Assembly (NCBI GenBank): GCA_902543145.1
Contig: CACBXG010000003.1
Location: 1 to 64,000, forward strand
DNA: 64,000 bases
Direction of reading: 5' to 3'
Source of the DNA: an uncultured SAR116 cluster alpha proteobacterium
GTDB taxonomy: Bacteria > Pseudomonadota > Alphaproteobacteria > Puniceispirillales > Marisalimonadaceae
Positions within the stretch are counted from its first letter, which is position 1; every line of letters starts with the position of its first letter. The notes beneath the pieces are model-generated. The model did not search any database. It was given only the letters and a program-made list of their open reading frames with translations, and was not told where the DNA came from. Both the position numbers and the translations under genes were made by a program. Below, piece after piece: positions 53,133-64,000 of this stretch.

Positions 53133-54227
53133 ATGATTATAAATAATATCAATGATAATGGTTCAGGTCCTTGGGGTGGGGGCGATAACCAAAATCCTTG
53201 GGGAAAAAGACCCAATTCAAATGGGACTCCTCCTGATGTTGATCAAATGCTTAAAGAAAGCAGAGATAAATTAAAAAAAATGATGCCAACAGGCTTTGGT
53301 GGTGGAAAAGGATTTACTATATTATTATTTGTTTTATTAGCTATATGGTTGATGACGGGTATTTACAGAGTTAATCCACAACAACAAGGTGTTGTTATGA
53401 GATTTGGAGAATGGGTAAGAACCACACCTCCTGGTTTGCATTATCATTTACCAAGTCCAATTGAAAAAGTTCTTACTCCTGATGTTACAAGAGATAACAG
53501 AATTGAAGTTGGTTATAGATCTTTCGGGGGTGCAGCTACAAGCAGAAGAGATGTGCCAGATGAATCAAAAATGATTACTGGTGACGAAAATAATATTGAT
53601 ATTGATTTCATTGTATTTTGGAAAATTGCTGATGCTGGTGCTTACTTATTTAACATCCAAGACCCTCCTGAAACTGTTAAAGTTGCAGCACAATCTGTTA
53701 TGAGGGATATAATAGGTCAAACAAAAATACAAACAGCTTTAACTGGAGGTAGACAAGATATTCAATTGAAAGCTAAAAACATGCTTCAAGAACTTTTAAA
53801 TGAGTATGAAGCTGGAGTTGAAATAAGAGATGTTCAACTGCTTTCAGTTAATCCCCCTTCTGAAGTTATTGATGCCTTCAACGATGTTCAAAGAGCTAGA
53901 CAAGATAGAGACACTCTTATCAACGAAGCTGAGGCATTTAGAAATGATATCGTACCTAGAGCGAGAGGTGAGGCTGCTCAACTTATTTCAGAAGCTGAAG
54001 CATATGCTAGTGAAGTTGTAAATAGAGCAAAGGGTGATGCTGACAGGTTTAATTCAATCTATAAAAGCTATAAACTTAATCCTGAGGTAACAGAGTCAAG
54101 AATATACCTAGAAACAATGGAAAAAGTGTTTTCAAGAGTTAAAAAAATCATAATGGATAATTCTGCAAGTTCATCTGGAGTTGTTCCATACTTACCTTTA
54201 GATCAACTAAAACAAAAGGGAAATTAG
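53133..54227 (+). CDS. hflK: FtsH protease modulator HflK
   Basis: Band-7/SPFH; Gly-rich N-terminus NGSGPWGGGDNQNPWG; GIYRVNPQQQGVVMRFGEW. Confidence 0.95.
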   Translation: MIINNINDNGSGPWGGGDNQNPWGKRPNSNGTPPDVDQMLKESRDKLKKMMPTGFGGGKGFTILLFVLLAIWLMTGIYRVNPQQQGVVMRFGEWVRTTPPGLHYHLPSPIEKVLTPDVTRDNRIEVGYRSFGGAATSRRDVPDESKMITGDENNIDIDFIVFWKIADAGAYLFNIQDPPETVKVAAQSVMRDIIGQTKIQTALTGGRQDIQLKAKNMLQELLNEYEAGVEIRDVQLLSVNPPSEVIDAFNDVQRARQDRDTLINEAEAFRNDIVPRARGEAAQLISEAEAYASEVVNRAKGDADRFNSIYKSYKLNPEVTESRIYLETMEKVFSRVKKIIMDNSASSSGVVPYLPLDQLKQKGN

Positions 54228-54229
54228 TA

Positions 54230-55102
54230 ATGTCTTCTTTTAAAATCATATCAGGTATTGGTGTCTTAGCTATTATATTTGGTATCCTTAGTTCTTTTTT
54301 TACCGTTGATCAAACTCAACAAGCATTAGTTCTTCAATTTGGTGAACCTAAAAGATTGGTTAATAAACCAGGCTTGAACTTTAAAATACCTTTCATTCAA
54401 GAAGTGACTTATTTTGAAAAAAGAGTTCTGTCCTTAGTATCGCAAGATTCAGAAGAAGTCATTCTGGCTGACCAAAAAAGACTTGAGGTTGATACTTACT
54501 CAAGATTTAGAATAACTGACCCCCTTTTATTCTATCAAACAGTTAGAAATGAATTTGGCGCCCGCCAACGTTTAGAATCCATAATTGATTCATCTGTTAG
54601 AAGAGTGTTTGGTAAGTTCGAACTTACAGCTATATTGTCTGATGCTAGAACTAAAATTGTAGAAGATATTGGGGATGAAGTTAATTCTACTATAAAAAAA
54701 TTAGGAATGGAAATTGTTGATGTTCGTATTCGAAGAGCAGATTATCCAGAGGCAACTAGTCAAAATATATTTAATAGAATGAAAACTGAAAGAGAGCAAG
54801 AAGCTAAAGAGTTCAGAGCTGAAGGCGCTGAAGAGGCTCAAAAAATCCGTGCTGATGCAGAAAAACAGAAGGTTGTTCTTGTTGCAGAGAGCAAAAGAAA
54901 AGCAGAAGCTTTAAGAGGTAATGGAGATGCTCAAGCTATCAAAATTTATTCTGATGCATTCGGGCAAGATGAAAAATTTTTTAAATTTTATAGATCTATG
55001 CTAGCTTATGAAAACACATTTGCAGACGATGGGACAACGATGTTACTAAGTCCAGATAGTGATTTTTTTAGCTTTTTTGGTAAGCAAGATGGCAAAAAAT
55101 AA
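54230..55102 (+). CDS. hflC: FtsH protease modulator HflC
   Basis: SSFFTVDQTQQALVLQFGEPKRLVNKPGLNFKIPFIQEV; follows hflK. Confidence 0.95.
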   Translation: MSSFKIISGIGVLAIIFGILSSFFTVDQTQQALVLQFGEPKRLVNKPGLNFKIPFIQEVTYFEKRVLSLVSQDSEEVILADQKRLEVDTYSRFRITDPLLFYQTVRNEFGARQRLESIIDSSVRRVFGKFELTAILSDARTKIVEDIGDEVNSTIKKLGMEIVDVRIRRADYPEATSQNIFNRMKTEREQEAKEFRAEGAEEAQKIRADAEKQKVVLVAESKRKAEALRGNGDAQAIKIYSDAFGQDEKFFKFYRSMLAYENTFADDGTTMLLSPDSDFFSFFGKQDGKK

Positions 55103-55206
55103 TTAATTGTATTTTTTTTATAATCCAACAAAACAATTGCTTAATTTAGCCTTAAAAGCGCCTTTTTTATATTTATATTTATTAATTAAAACTTAATGGT
55201 GAGTAA

Positions 55207-56649
55207 ATGTCTTACATGTTTAAATTTAAAAATAATGAAAAATACACATTAATATCCAGCATTTTAATTTTATTGTTTACAAGCTGTGTTGTAAACGCAA
55301 AAAGTGCACCAGAAAGCTTTGCAGATTTAGCTGAAAAATTGAGTCCTTCTGTTGTCAATATATCAACAACTACCGTTGTTGAACAAAAATCAAGAGAAAT
55401 GCCATCTTTCCCTCCTGGCTCACCATTTGAGGATTTTTTTAAACAATTTGAAAAACCAGAAAATAAAAAAAGAAGAGCCCAATCATTAGGTTCTGGCTTT
55501 ATTATAGACAAAACAGGTTACGTAATTACTAACAACCATGTCATTGAAAATGCTGAAAAAATAATGGTTATTTTATATGATGATACATCATTTGAAGCTA
55601 CTGTGGTAGGTAAGGATCCTAAAACTGATGTTGCTCTTTTGAAAATTGATCCAAAAAATACAAAACTTAAAGCTGTCAAATTTGGTAACTCTAATAAGCT
55701 TAGAGTTGGCGACTGGGTAATGGCAATAGGAAATCCCTTTGGTTTTGGTGGAACAGTTACAGCCGGCATAGTATCTGCAAGGGGAAGAAACCTTTCTGGG
55801 TCATATGATGATTACATTCAAACAGATGCATCTATAAATAGAGGTAATTCTGGGGGGCCACTATTTGATATGAAAGGGAATGTTGTAGGAATTAATACTG
55901 CGATATTTTCACAATCTGGCGGTTCAGTAGGTATAGGATTTGCTGTTTCATCGAACCTAGCAAAGCAAGTCACTGATCAATTAAAGAAATATGGCAGAAC
56001 AAAAAGAGGTTGGCTTGGTGTTTTAATTCAAGAAATTTCAGACGAAATTGCAGAAGGTTTAGGAATGAAAGATGCTAAGGGAGCCTTAGTATCTTCTGCA
56101 ACTGCTGGAGGTCCTGCTGAAAAAGCTGGAGTAAAAACTGGTGATGTTATAATTAAATTTAATGATACTGAAATTAAAAATATGAAAGAACTTCCAAAAG
56201 TCGTAGCTAGCACTCCTGTTGGAAAATCTGTACCACTAGTAATCTTAAGAAATGGAAAAGAATTAACATTAAATGTTACGTTGGGTGAGCTTGAATTAGC
56301 AGAAAAAGAGAACTTAATTGGTAAAACTTCTAAAAAGAACGTTAAAGCTAAAGACTATGATAAGTTAGGGTTCACTGCAGAAGAGTTATCTGATCAAAAT
56401 AAGAATAAGTTTAAGCTCAATGACATTGATACTGGGGTTGTTATTACATCTGTTAAAGATGAAAGTTCAGCACAAAAAGCTGGTTTAAGTCCAGGTATGG
56501 TCATAATAAGAGTTGGTCAGGTAGAAGTTAACTCTATGGATGTTATAGATAATGCAATTAAAAATGCAGTGAAACAAAAAAGGAAAGCCCTGTTGCTTTT
56601 AGTAAAAGTTGAAGGTGGAACCAGGTTTGTTGCATTAGAACTTAAATAA
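55207..56649 (+). CDS. degP: DegP/HtrA-family serine protease with two PDZ domains
   Basis: GSGFIIDKTGYVITNNHVI; INRGNSGGPLFDMKGNVVGINTAIFS. Confidence 0.95.
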   Translation: MSYMFKFKNNEKYTLISSILILLFTSCVVNAKSAPESFADLAEKLSPSVVNISTTTVVEQKSREMPSFPPGSPFEDFFKQFEKPENKKRRAQSLGSGFIIDKTGYVITNNHVIENAEKIMVILYDDTSFEATVVGKDPKTDVALLKIDPKNTKLKAVKFGNSNKLRVGDWVMAIGNPFGFGGTVTAGIVSARGRNLSGSYDDYIQTDASINRGNSGGPLFDMKGNVVGINTAIFSQSGGSVGIGFAVSSNLAKQVTDQLKKYGRTKRGWLGVLIQEISDEIAEGLGMKDAKGALVSSATAGGPAEKAGVKTGDVIIKFNDTEIKNMKELPKVVASTPVGKSVPLVILRNGKELTLNVTLGELELAEKENLIGKTSKKNVKAKDYDKLGFTAEELSDQNKNKFKLNDIDTGVVITSVKDESSAQKAGLSPGMVIIRVGQVEVNSMDVIDNAIKNAVKQKRKALLLLVKVEGGTRFVALELK

Positions 56650-56655
56650 AAAATG

Positions 56656-57570
56656 CTACTTAATTATATCACTATCTGTATAACCTTGAGCATATAATAA
56701 GCCTAATAAGCTTGTATTATTGAAATGTATATCGGCTTCTTTTTTAAGGGCGCTTTTACCGTAGTAAGATACTCCTAAACCAGCATGTTTTATCATTTCA
56801 ATATCGTTTGCCCCATCTCCAACACATATTGTATCTTTATAATTAAGATTATATTTTTTAACGTATTTATTTAAGTATTCAAGTTTGGCTTTTTTGTCTA
56901 AAATTGGCCCTTCAACTTTTCCGGTTATTTCAAATTTTTGAAATTCCTTTTGAATTATTTGAAGTGTATTAGCATGAGTATGTCTGAAGCCTAATAATTC
57001 TTTTAAATATTCAGTTAAAAAGGTGAAGCCACCAGAAACTAGAACAGTGATTGATCCATTCATGTTCATTGTTTTTACTAATTCTCTTGCCCCATCATTA
57101 ATATTTATATTTTTTTTTAAATTTTCTAAAATGTCTGTGGAATTACCTTTTAAAATAGCAACTCTGTCTACAAGAGCTTTTTTAAATTCTATTCTACCAT
57201 TCATAGCTTCATTTGTAATAAAACTAACTTCTTTTTCTTTACCAATTTGTCTTGCCAGTTCATCCAAGCTTTCTTCTTTAATAATTGTGCTATCCATGTC
57301 AGCTACAAGTAACTTCTTCTTTCTTTTTTCGGTTTTTTTTATAAAATTACTATCAATTCCATAATTAAATTGAAAATCAGACATAATTTTTTCAAGTTTT
57401 GGATCATATTTATTTGAAGCCAATCCCCACTCATAAGCTTTTCTAGAACTCAACTCCCTACAATGTACTTGTTCATTTGTTGATTTTTGTATGTGAGATG
57501 AAACTAAATCTAAGTAAAAATTACTAATTTTATTTTCTCTTGTATTTGATATTAATAGGTAGTCTTTCAT
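56656..57570 (-). CDS. serB: Phosphoserine phosphatase
   Basis: LLVADMDSTIIKEESLDELA; VLVSGGFTFLTEYL; CVGDGANDIEMIKHAGLGV. Confidence 0.95.
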   Translation of the reverse strand: MKDYLLISNTRENKISNFYLDLVSSHIQKSTNEQVHCRELSSRKAYEWGLASNKYDPKLEKIMSDFQFNYGIDSNFIKKTEKRKKKLLVADMDSTIIKEESLDELARQIGKEKEVSFITNEAMNGRIEFKKALVDRVAILKGNSTDILENLKKNININDGARELVKTMNMNGSITVLVSGGFTFLTEYLKELLGFRHTHANTLQIIQKEFQKFEITGKVEGPILDKKAKLEYLNKYVKKYNLNYKDTICVGDGANDIEMIKHAGLGVSYYGKSALKKEADIHFNNTSLLGLLYAQGYTDSDIIK

Positions 57571-57599
57571 TAAAAATTAATTATATTATTGTAATAATT

Positions 57600-58526
57600 A
57601 TGTCTAGTTTATTAAATGTTGAAGCATCTTTTGATCTTGATAAAAATCAATATAATTATGAGAAAGATCTTGTTATTATCGCTGGCCCTACTTGTGTAGG
57701 AAAATCATTGATAGCTATGAAATTAGCTAAAAAAATTGATGGTGTATTGATTAATGCTGACTCTGTTCAAGTATACGAAGACTTAAGATTATTGTCTGCC
57801 AGGCCATCAGAAGAAGATATGCACTTAATTCCTCATTATTTATATGGCTACGTTAAATCTGAAATAAATTATTCAATAGCTGACTGGCTGCAACAGTTGC
57901 ATAAAGTATTAGACAATCTTAAAAAGATAAATAAAACAGCAATTTTAGTTGGGGGGTCGGGTTTATATTTAAATTCAGTTATTAATGGTTTAGCTCCAAT
58001 TCCAAGACTTAAAGAAGAAATTAAAAAAGAGAGTATGTTAAAGTTAAATGAAATTGGAATTGATAGTTTCAAGGAAATAAATTTCAACATTGACCCTAAA
58101 TTTGTAGCTAAAAATTGTGATAAACATAGATTGCTAAGGTCATATGGTGTATTCCTTCAAACTAATAAAAATATGACATACTGGTACAAAAAATCTAGAC
58201 AAGGTGCAATAAAAAGAAAAATTTATAGTTTTTTAATAAATTTAGAAAGAGAGCTAATTTATAGAAGATGCGAATTAAGGTTTGATAATATGCTTAAAGA
58301 AGGAGCGCTCGAGGAGGTTAAAAAAATACATGAATCCAATATTGATAGATCGCTTCCAGTTACAAAGTGTCTTGGAGTTAAGTGGTTGTTAAGTTATTTA
58401 GACAAAAAAATTTCTTTTGATGAGGCTGTTAAGTTAAGTAAAAGAGATACAAGAAGATATGTGAAGAGGCAAATTACATGGTTTACTCATAATTATATTC
58501 CATATAAAACAATTTATTTGAAATAA
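57600..58526 (+). CDS. miaA: tRNA dimethylallyltransferase
   Basis: VIIAGPTCVGKSLIAMKLAKKIDGVLINADSVQVYEDL; internal Met chosen as start. Confidence 0.93.
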   Translation: MSSLLNVEASFDLDKNQYNYEKDLVIIAGPTCVGKSLIAMKLAKKIDGVLINADSVQVYEDLRLLSARPSEEDMHLIPHYLYGYVKSEINYSIADWLQQLHKVLDNLKKINKTAILVGGSGLYLNSVINGLAPIPRLKEEIKKESMLKLNEIGIDSFKEINFNIDPKFVAKNCDKHRLLRSYGVFLQTNKNMTYWYKKSRQGAIKRKIYSFLINLERELIYRRCELRFDNMLKEGALEEVKKIHESNIDRSLPVTKCLGVKWLLSYLDKKISFDEAVKLSKRDTRRYVKRQITWFTHNYIPYKTIYLK

Positions 58527-58559
58527 AATTATAATTATTAATGGAAAATTATAATTTTA
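58524..58559 (+). terminator. All-AT inverted repeat after miaA, possible terminator
   Basis: TAAAATTATAATT-10 nt-AATTATAATTTTA, perfect 13-bp arms overlapping the miaA stop codon. Confidence 0.45.
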
Positions 58560-58624
58560 TCTTATAAAGTTGACGGCTACAAAAATTATTGGTAATAAAT
58601 ATTTTTCGGAAAGAATTAATTAAA

Positions 58625-60382
58625 ATGACATCAAATTACATGACTGGAGCAGAGGCAGTAATAAAAGCCTTAGTTGATAATGGAGTTGAGGTAATCTTTG
58701 GATATCCTGGTGGAGCAGTACTTCCTCTCTATGATGCTTTATTTGAAAATAAAAAGATTAAACACATATTAGTCAGGCATGAGCAAGCAGCTGTGCATGC
58801 TGCAGAGGGTTATGCTAGATCAACAGGCAAGGTTGGATGTGTTTTAGTAACTTCTGGGCCAGGTGCAACTAATGCAATTACAGGTTTAACAGATGCATTA
58901 ATGGATTCTGTACCAGTTATTTGCTTAAGTGGACAAGTACCTACACATTTAATTGGGACTGACGCTTTTCAAGAAGCTGATACAGTTGGTATTTCAAGAC
59001 CATGTACAAAGCATAATTATTTAGTTAAGAATGCTGATAAATTATGTGAGATTATTCATAAATCATTTGAAATTGCTTCCTCAGGAAGGCCTGGACCAGT
59101 TCTTATTGATCTTCCAAAAGATATACAGCTTACAAATGTAAAATACATAAACAAAACACAAAAAATAAAAAAACATAATCATTATTATTCAAATGTAGAT
59201 GAAGATTTAATTAATAAAGTTGCAAAATTATTATTACAGTCAGAACGACCAATAATTTATGCTGGAGGAGGTGTCGTTAATTCAGGACCAAAGGCATCTA
59301 AACTTTTAACTGAATTAGTAAATTTATTAGACTGTCCAGTTACTCTCACCCTTATGGGTTTAGGTTGTGTTCCAAATACAAATAAAAATTTTTTAGGCAT
59401 GTTAGGTATGCATGGAACTTATGAAGCAAACTTAGCTATGCATAATTGTGATGTTATGCTTAATGTAGGGGCACGTTTTGATGACAGAGTAACAGGTAGA
59501 TTAAACGCTTTTGCCCCCAATTCAAAAAAAGTGCATATCGACGTTGATAAATCATCTATTAATAAGGTCGTTTCTGTTGATTACGGTATTGTTGGTGATT
59601 GCAAAGAAATATTGTCAGTATTAGTTCAAGAGGTTAAAAAACTTCATAATCAAAAAGTATTAAAATCAAAAACAACATGGTGGTCTAAAATAAATAAATG
59701 GAAAGAGAAAGATTCTTTAGGATTTAAACAAATTGGAAATAATATCAAACCACAACAAGCTATTAAATCTTTATATGAAAAAACTAAAAAATTTGACACA
59801 TACATTACTACAGAAGTAGGCCAACACCAGATGTGGGCTGCACAATACTTTGGATTTTCTAAACCTAATCATTGGATGACTTCTGGTGGGTTAGGTACAA
59901 TGGGATACGGCCTTCCATCATCTGTTGGTGTCCAAATTGCTCACCCAAAGTCATTAGTTATTGATATTTCAGGCGAAGCTTCTTTTTTGATGAATATGCA
60001 GGAACTTTCAACAATAGTTCAATATAAACTGCCTATTAAAATATTTATTTTAAATAATGAATGGATGGGCATGGTTAGACAGTGGCAAGAATTAAATCAC
60101 GGATCTAGGTACAGTGAGAGCTACACTTCATCATTACCAGATTTTGTAAAATTAGCCGAATCTTTTGGAATTAATGGTTTGAGAGTAGATAACATTAATA
60201 ATTTAGAGGCTACAATTGATGAAATGATAAACATAAATGGGCCTGTGATTGCAGATATTAGGGTGGAAAAAGAAGAAAATTGTTTTCCTATGATTCCATC
60301 GGGGGCTGCTCATAATGAAATGATTTTAAGTTCTGATGATAATGTTAAAGACACTTCAAATGAAGGTCTTGCTCTAGTATAA
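58625..60382 (+). CDS. ilvB: Acetolactate synthase large subunit
   Basis: MTGAEAVIKALVDNGVEVIFGYPGGAVLPLYDAL; GDCKEIL; internal Met chosen as start. Confidence 0.97.
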   Translation: MTSNYMTGAEAVIKALVDNGVEVIFGYPGGAVLPLYDALFENKKIKHILVRHEQAAVHAAEGYARSTGKVGCVLVTSGPGATNAITGLTDALMDSVPVICLSGQVPTHLIGTDAFQEADTVGISRPCTKHNYLVKNADKLCEIIHKSFEIASSGRPGPVLIDLPKDIQLTNVKYINKTQKIKKHNHYYSNVDEDLINKVAKLLLQSERPIIYAGGGVVNSGPKASKLLTELVNLLDCPVTLTLMGLGCVPNTNKNFLGMLGMHGTYEANLAMHNCDVMLNVGARFDDRVTGRLNAFAPNSKKVHIDVDKSSINKVVSVDYGIVGDCKEILSVLVQEVKKLHNQKVLKSKTTWWSKINKWKEKDSLGFKQIGNNIKPQQAIKSLYEKTKKFDTYITTEVGQHQMWAAQYFGFSKPNHWMTSGGLGTMGYGLPSSVGVQIAHPKSLVIDISGEASFLMNMQELSTIVQYKLPIKIFILNNEWMGMVRQWQELNHGSRYSESYTSSLPDFVKLAESFGINGLRVDNINNLEATIDEMININGPVIADIRVEKEENCFPMIPSGAAHNEMILSSDDNVKDTSNEGLALV

Positions 60383-60393
60383 GGTTAGCGAAG

Positions 60394-60945
60394 ATGTCTG
60401 TATATCAAAAAAATGAACTTGAAGAAGATGAAACTTCAAGAACGTTATCTTTAATTGTAGACAATCAACCTGGCACATTGGCTAGGGTAATTGGCCTTTT
60501 CTCTGGAAGAGGTTACAATATAGAAAGTTTAAATGTTACTGAGATAGATAAAATTCGAAATTTATCAAGAATATCGCTTGTTACAAGAGGAACATCAATG
60601 ACAATTGAACAGATAAAATCACAATTGTTAAGAATAATTCCAGTACATATAGTAAGAGATTTAACTCTAGAAGGACCATTTATAAAAAGTGAACTTGCAC
60701 TTGTTAAACTTGTCGTCAAAGGTGCCAATAGAGTCGAAGCTCTTAGAATTGCTGAGACTTTTCGAGCTAGAACACTTGATGTAACATTATCCAGTTTTGT
60801 TTTTGAACTTACTGGAAAGCCAAGTAAGTTAGATGCTTTCATCAATTTAATGCGTTCGCTAGGAGATACAGAAGTTTCAAGAACAGGTGTATCTGCTATC
60901 TCAAGAGGCGATAAAACAGAAACAAAACTACTAGATCAAATATAA
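60394..60945 (+). CDS. ilvN: Acetolactate synthase small subunit
   Basis: ACT domain LSLIVDNQPGTLARVIGLFSGRGYNIESLNV; directly behind ilvB. Confidence 0.96.
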   Translation: MSVYQKNELEEDETSRTLSLIVDNQPGTLARVIGLFSGRGYNIESLNVTEIDKIRNLSRISLVTRGTSMTIEQIKSQLLRIIPVHIVRDLTLEGPFIKSELALVKLVVKGANRVEALRIAETFRARTLDVTLSSFVFELTGKPSKLDAFINLMRSLGDTEVSRTGVSAISRGDKTETKLLDQI

Positions 60946-61014
60946 CATTCCTGTTAATAAGAACAAATCTGATAACAAGATCGCAATAATTAATTGAAAT
61001 ACAAGGAGTTTTAA

Positions 61015-62034
<1,020 letters not shown>

Positions 62035-62076
62035 TATTTATTAATTCTTTGATTTAAGTTATTAGTTTAAATATAA

Positions 62077-63171
<1,095 letters not shown>

Positions 63172-63204
63172 TACTGAACAAAAATTAATTATGAGTGAGA
63201 AAAG

Positions 63205-64000
63205 ATGGTTTCAGGTAAGCCGTCAAATTTAAAATCTTTTAAAAGTAGTAAAAATTTTAACTTTATTTTGATATTCTTATGCCTAGCTTTAGTATTTTTA
63301 GGAAAATTAGATCTTATTGCTATTAGGAATATTAAGGCCTTTTTTTCTGATTTTCTGGCACCTGCAACATTTGCTTTAAATAAACCAGTTAAAGAAATAG
63401 CAGGAGTGTTTGAAGATGTTAAATCAGCAGGTTCTCTTAGAGAAGAGAATATTAGACTTAAAAGCGAAGTTAGAAAACTTAGAGTCATAAATAGTAAATC
63501 ATCTAGTCAAGAGCTTGAATTATTAGAACTAAGACAATTGCTAAAAGTTTTGCCTGAAGAAAAAAACAAAATCATTACTGGAAGAGCTATAACAGCACCA
63601 GGAGGTGTTTTTGCTAATACAGTATTAATAAATGCAGGTAAAGATTATGGTATAAAGGTTGGACATCCAGCTATATCCTCTCTTGGTTTAGTTGGATACG
63701 TAGTAAATGTTGGCTTAAAAACTAGCAGAATTCTATTATTAATAGATATTAACTCTATGATACCTGCGTATCTAACTAACAGTAATTGGCCTGCTGTTGT
63801 ACAAGGGCAAAGTGGAAATTTATTAAAAATAAAATTCTTATCTTCAAAAGCTGAGCCAATAGATGGTGAAGTTGTTCAAACATCCGGACATGGTGGTAGA
63901 TTACCACCAGGTATAAATATAGGAAAAATTGTAAAAAGTTTTTCGGGTAAATTTTATGTCAAACCTGTTGTTGATTTCCAAAGACTTACATTTATTTCTG
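63205..64000 (+). CDS. mreC: Rod-shape determining protein MreC (3' end truncated by window)
   Basis: ORF open to the window end, absent from the track: MVSGKPSNLKSFKSSKNFNFILIFLCLALVFLGKLDLIAIRNIKAFFSDFLAPATFALNKPVKEIAG...; follows mreB. Confidence 0.9.
   Translation, partial: MVSGKPSNLKSFKSSKNFNFILIFLCLALVFLGKLDLIAIRNIKAFFSDFLAPATFALNKPVKEIAGVFEDVKSAGSLREENIRLKSEVRKLRVINSKSSSQELELLELRQLLKVLPEEKNKIITGRAITAPGGVFANTVLINAGKDYGIKVGHPAISSLGLVGYVVNVGLKTSRILLLIDINSMIPAYLTNSNWPAVVQGQSGNLLKIKFLSSKAEPIDGEVVQTSGHGGRLPPGINIGKIVKSFSGKFYVKPVVDFQRLTFIS

Overview
AT-rich chromosomal window from a free-living, probably marine alphaproteobacterium. The lineage is inferred from DUF1489/DUF2794/DUF3126-type proteins, the two-piece permuted tmRNA and the hflKC-degP-serB-miaA-ilvBHC gene order; no taxonomic search was run. 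Most of the window is ordinary core metabolism and cell biology: trpEG with an adjacent trpR, guaB/guaA, RND efflux, bamB/der, motAB, rpoN, three tandem bactofilins with an M23 peptidase, an alternative spermidine pathway, ssrA/sspB, thyA/folA, hflKC/degP, ilvBHC and mreBC. Parts worth a second look: (1) a translationally coupled three-gene MotA/ExbB-like membrane cassette at the left end; (2) a decayed mini-island directly behind guaA, bounded by a near-perfect 16-bp copy of the guaA 3' end, with nonsense-interrupted ORFs in and beside it; (3) a diverged ribosome-recycling-factor-like protein encoded behind motAB; (4) a trpR-trpE-trpG cluster with a CTAG palindrome abutting the trpR start codon; (5) a permuted two-piece tmRNA encoding ANDNYAPVAAAA next to the gene for its likely adaptor SspB; (6) two unrelated-locus membrane proteins sharing an N-terminal DLRxRIxKMR motif. 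All calls come from reading the sequence; no database search was run.
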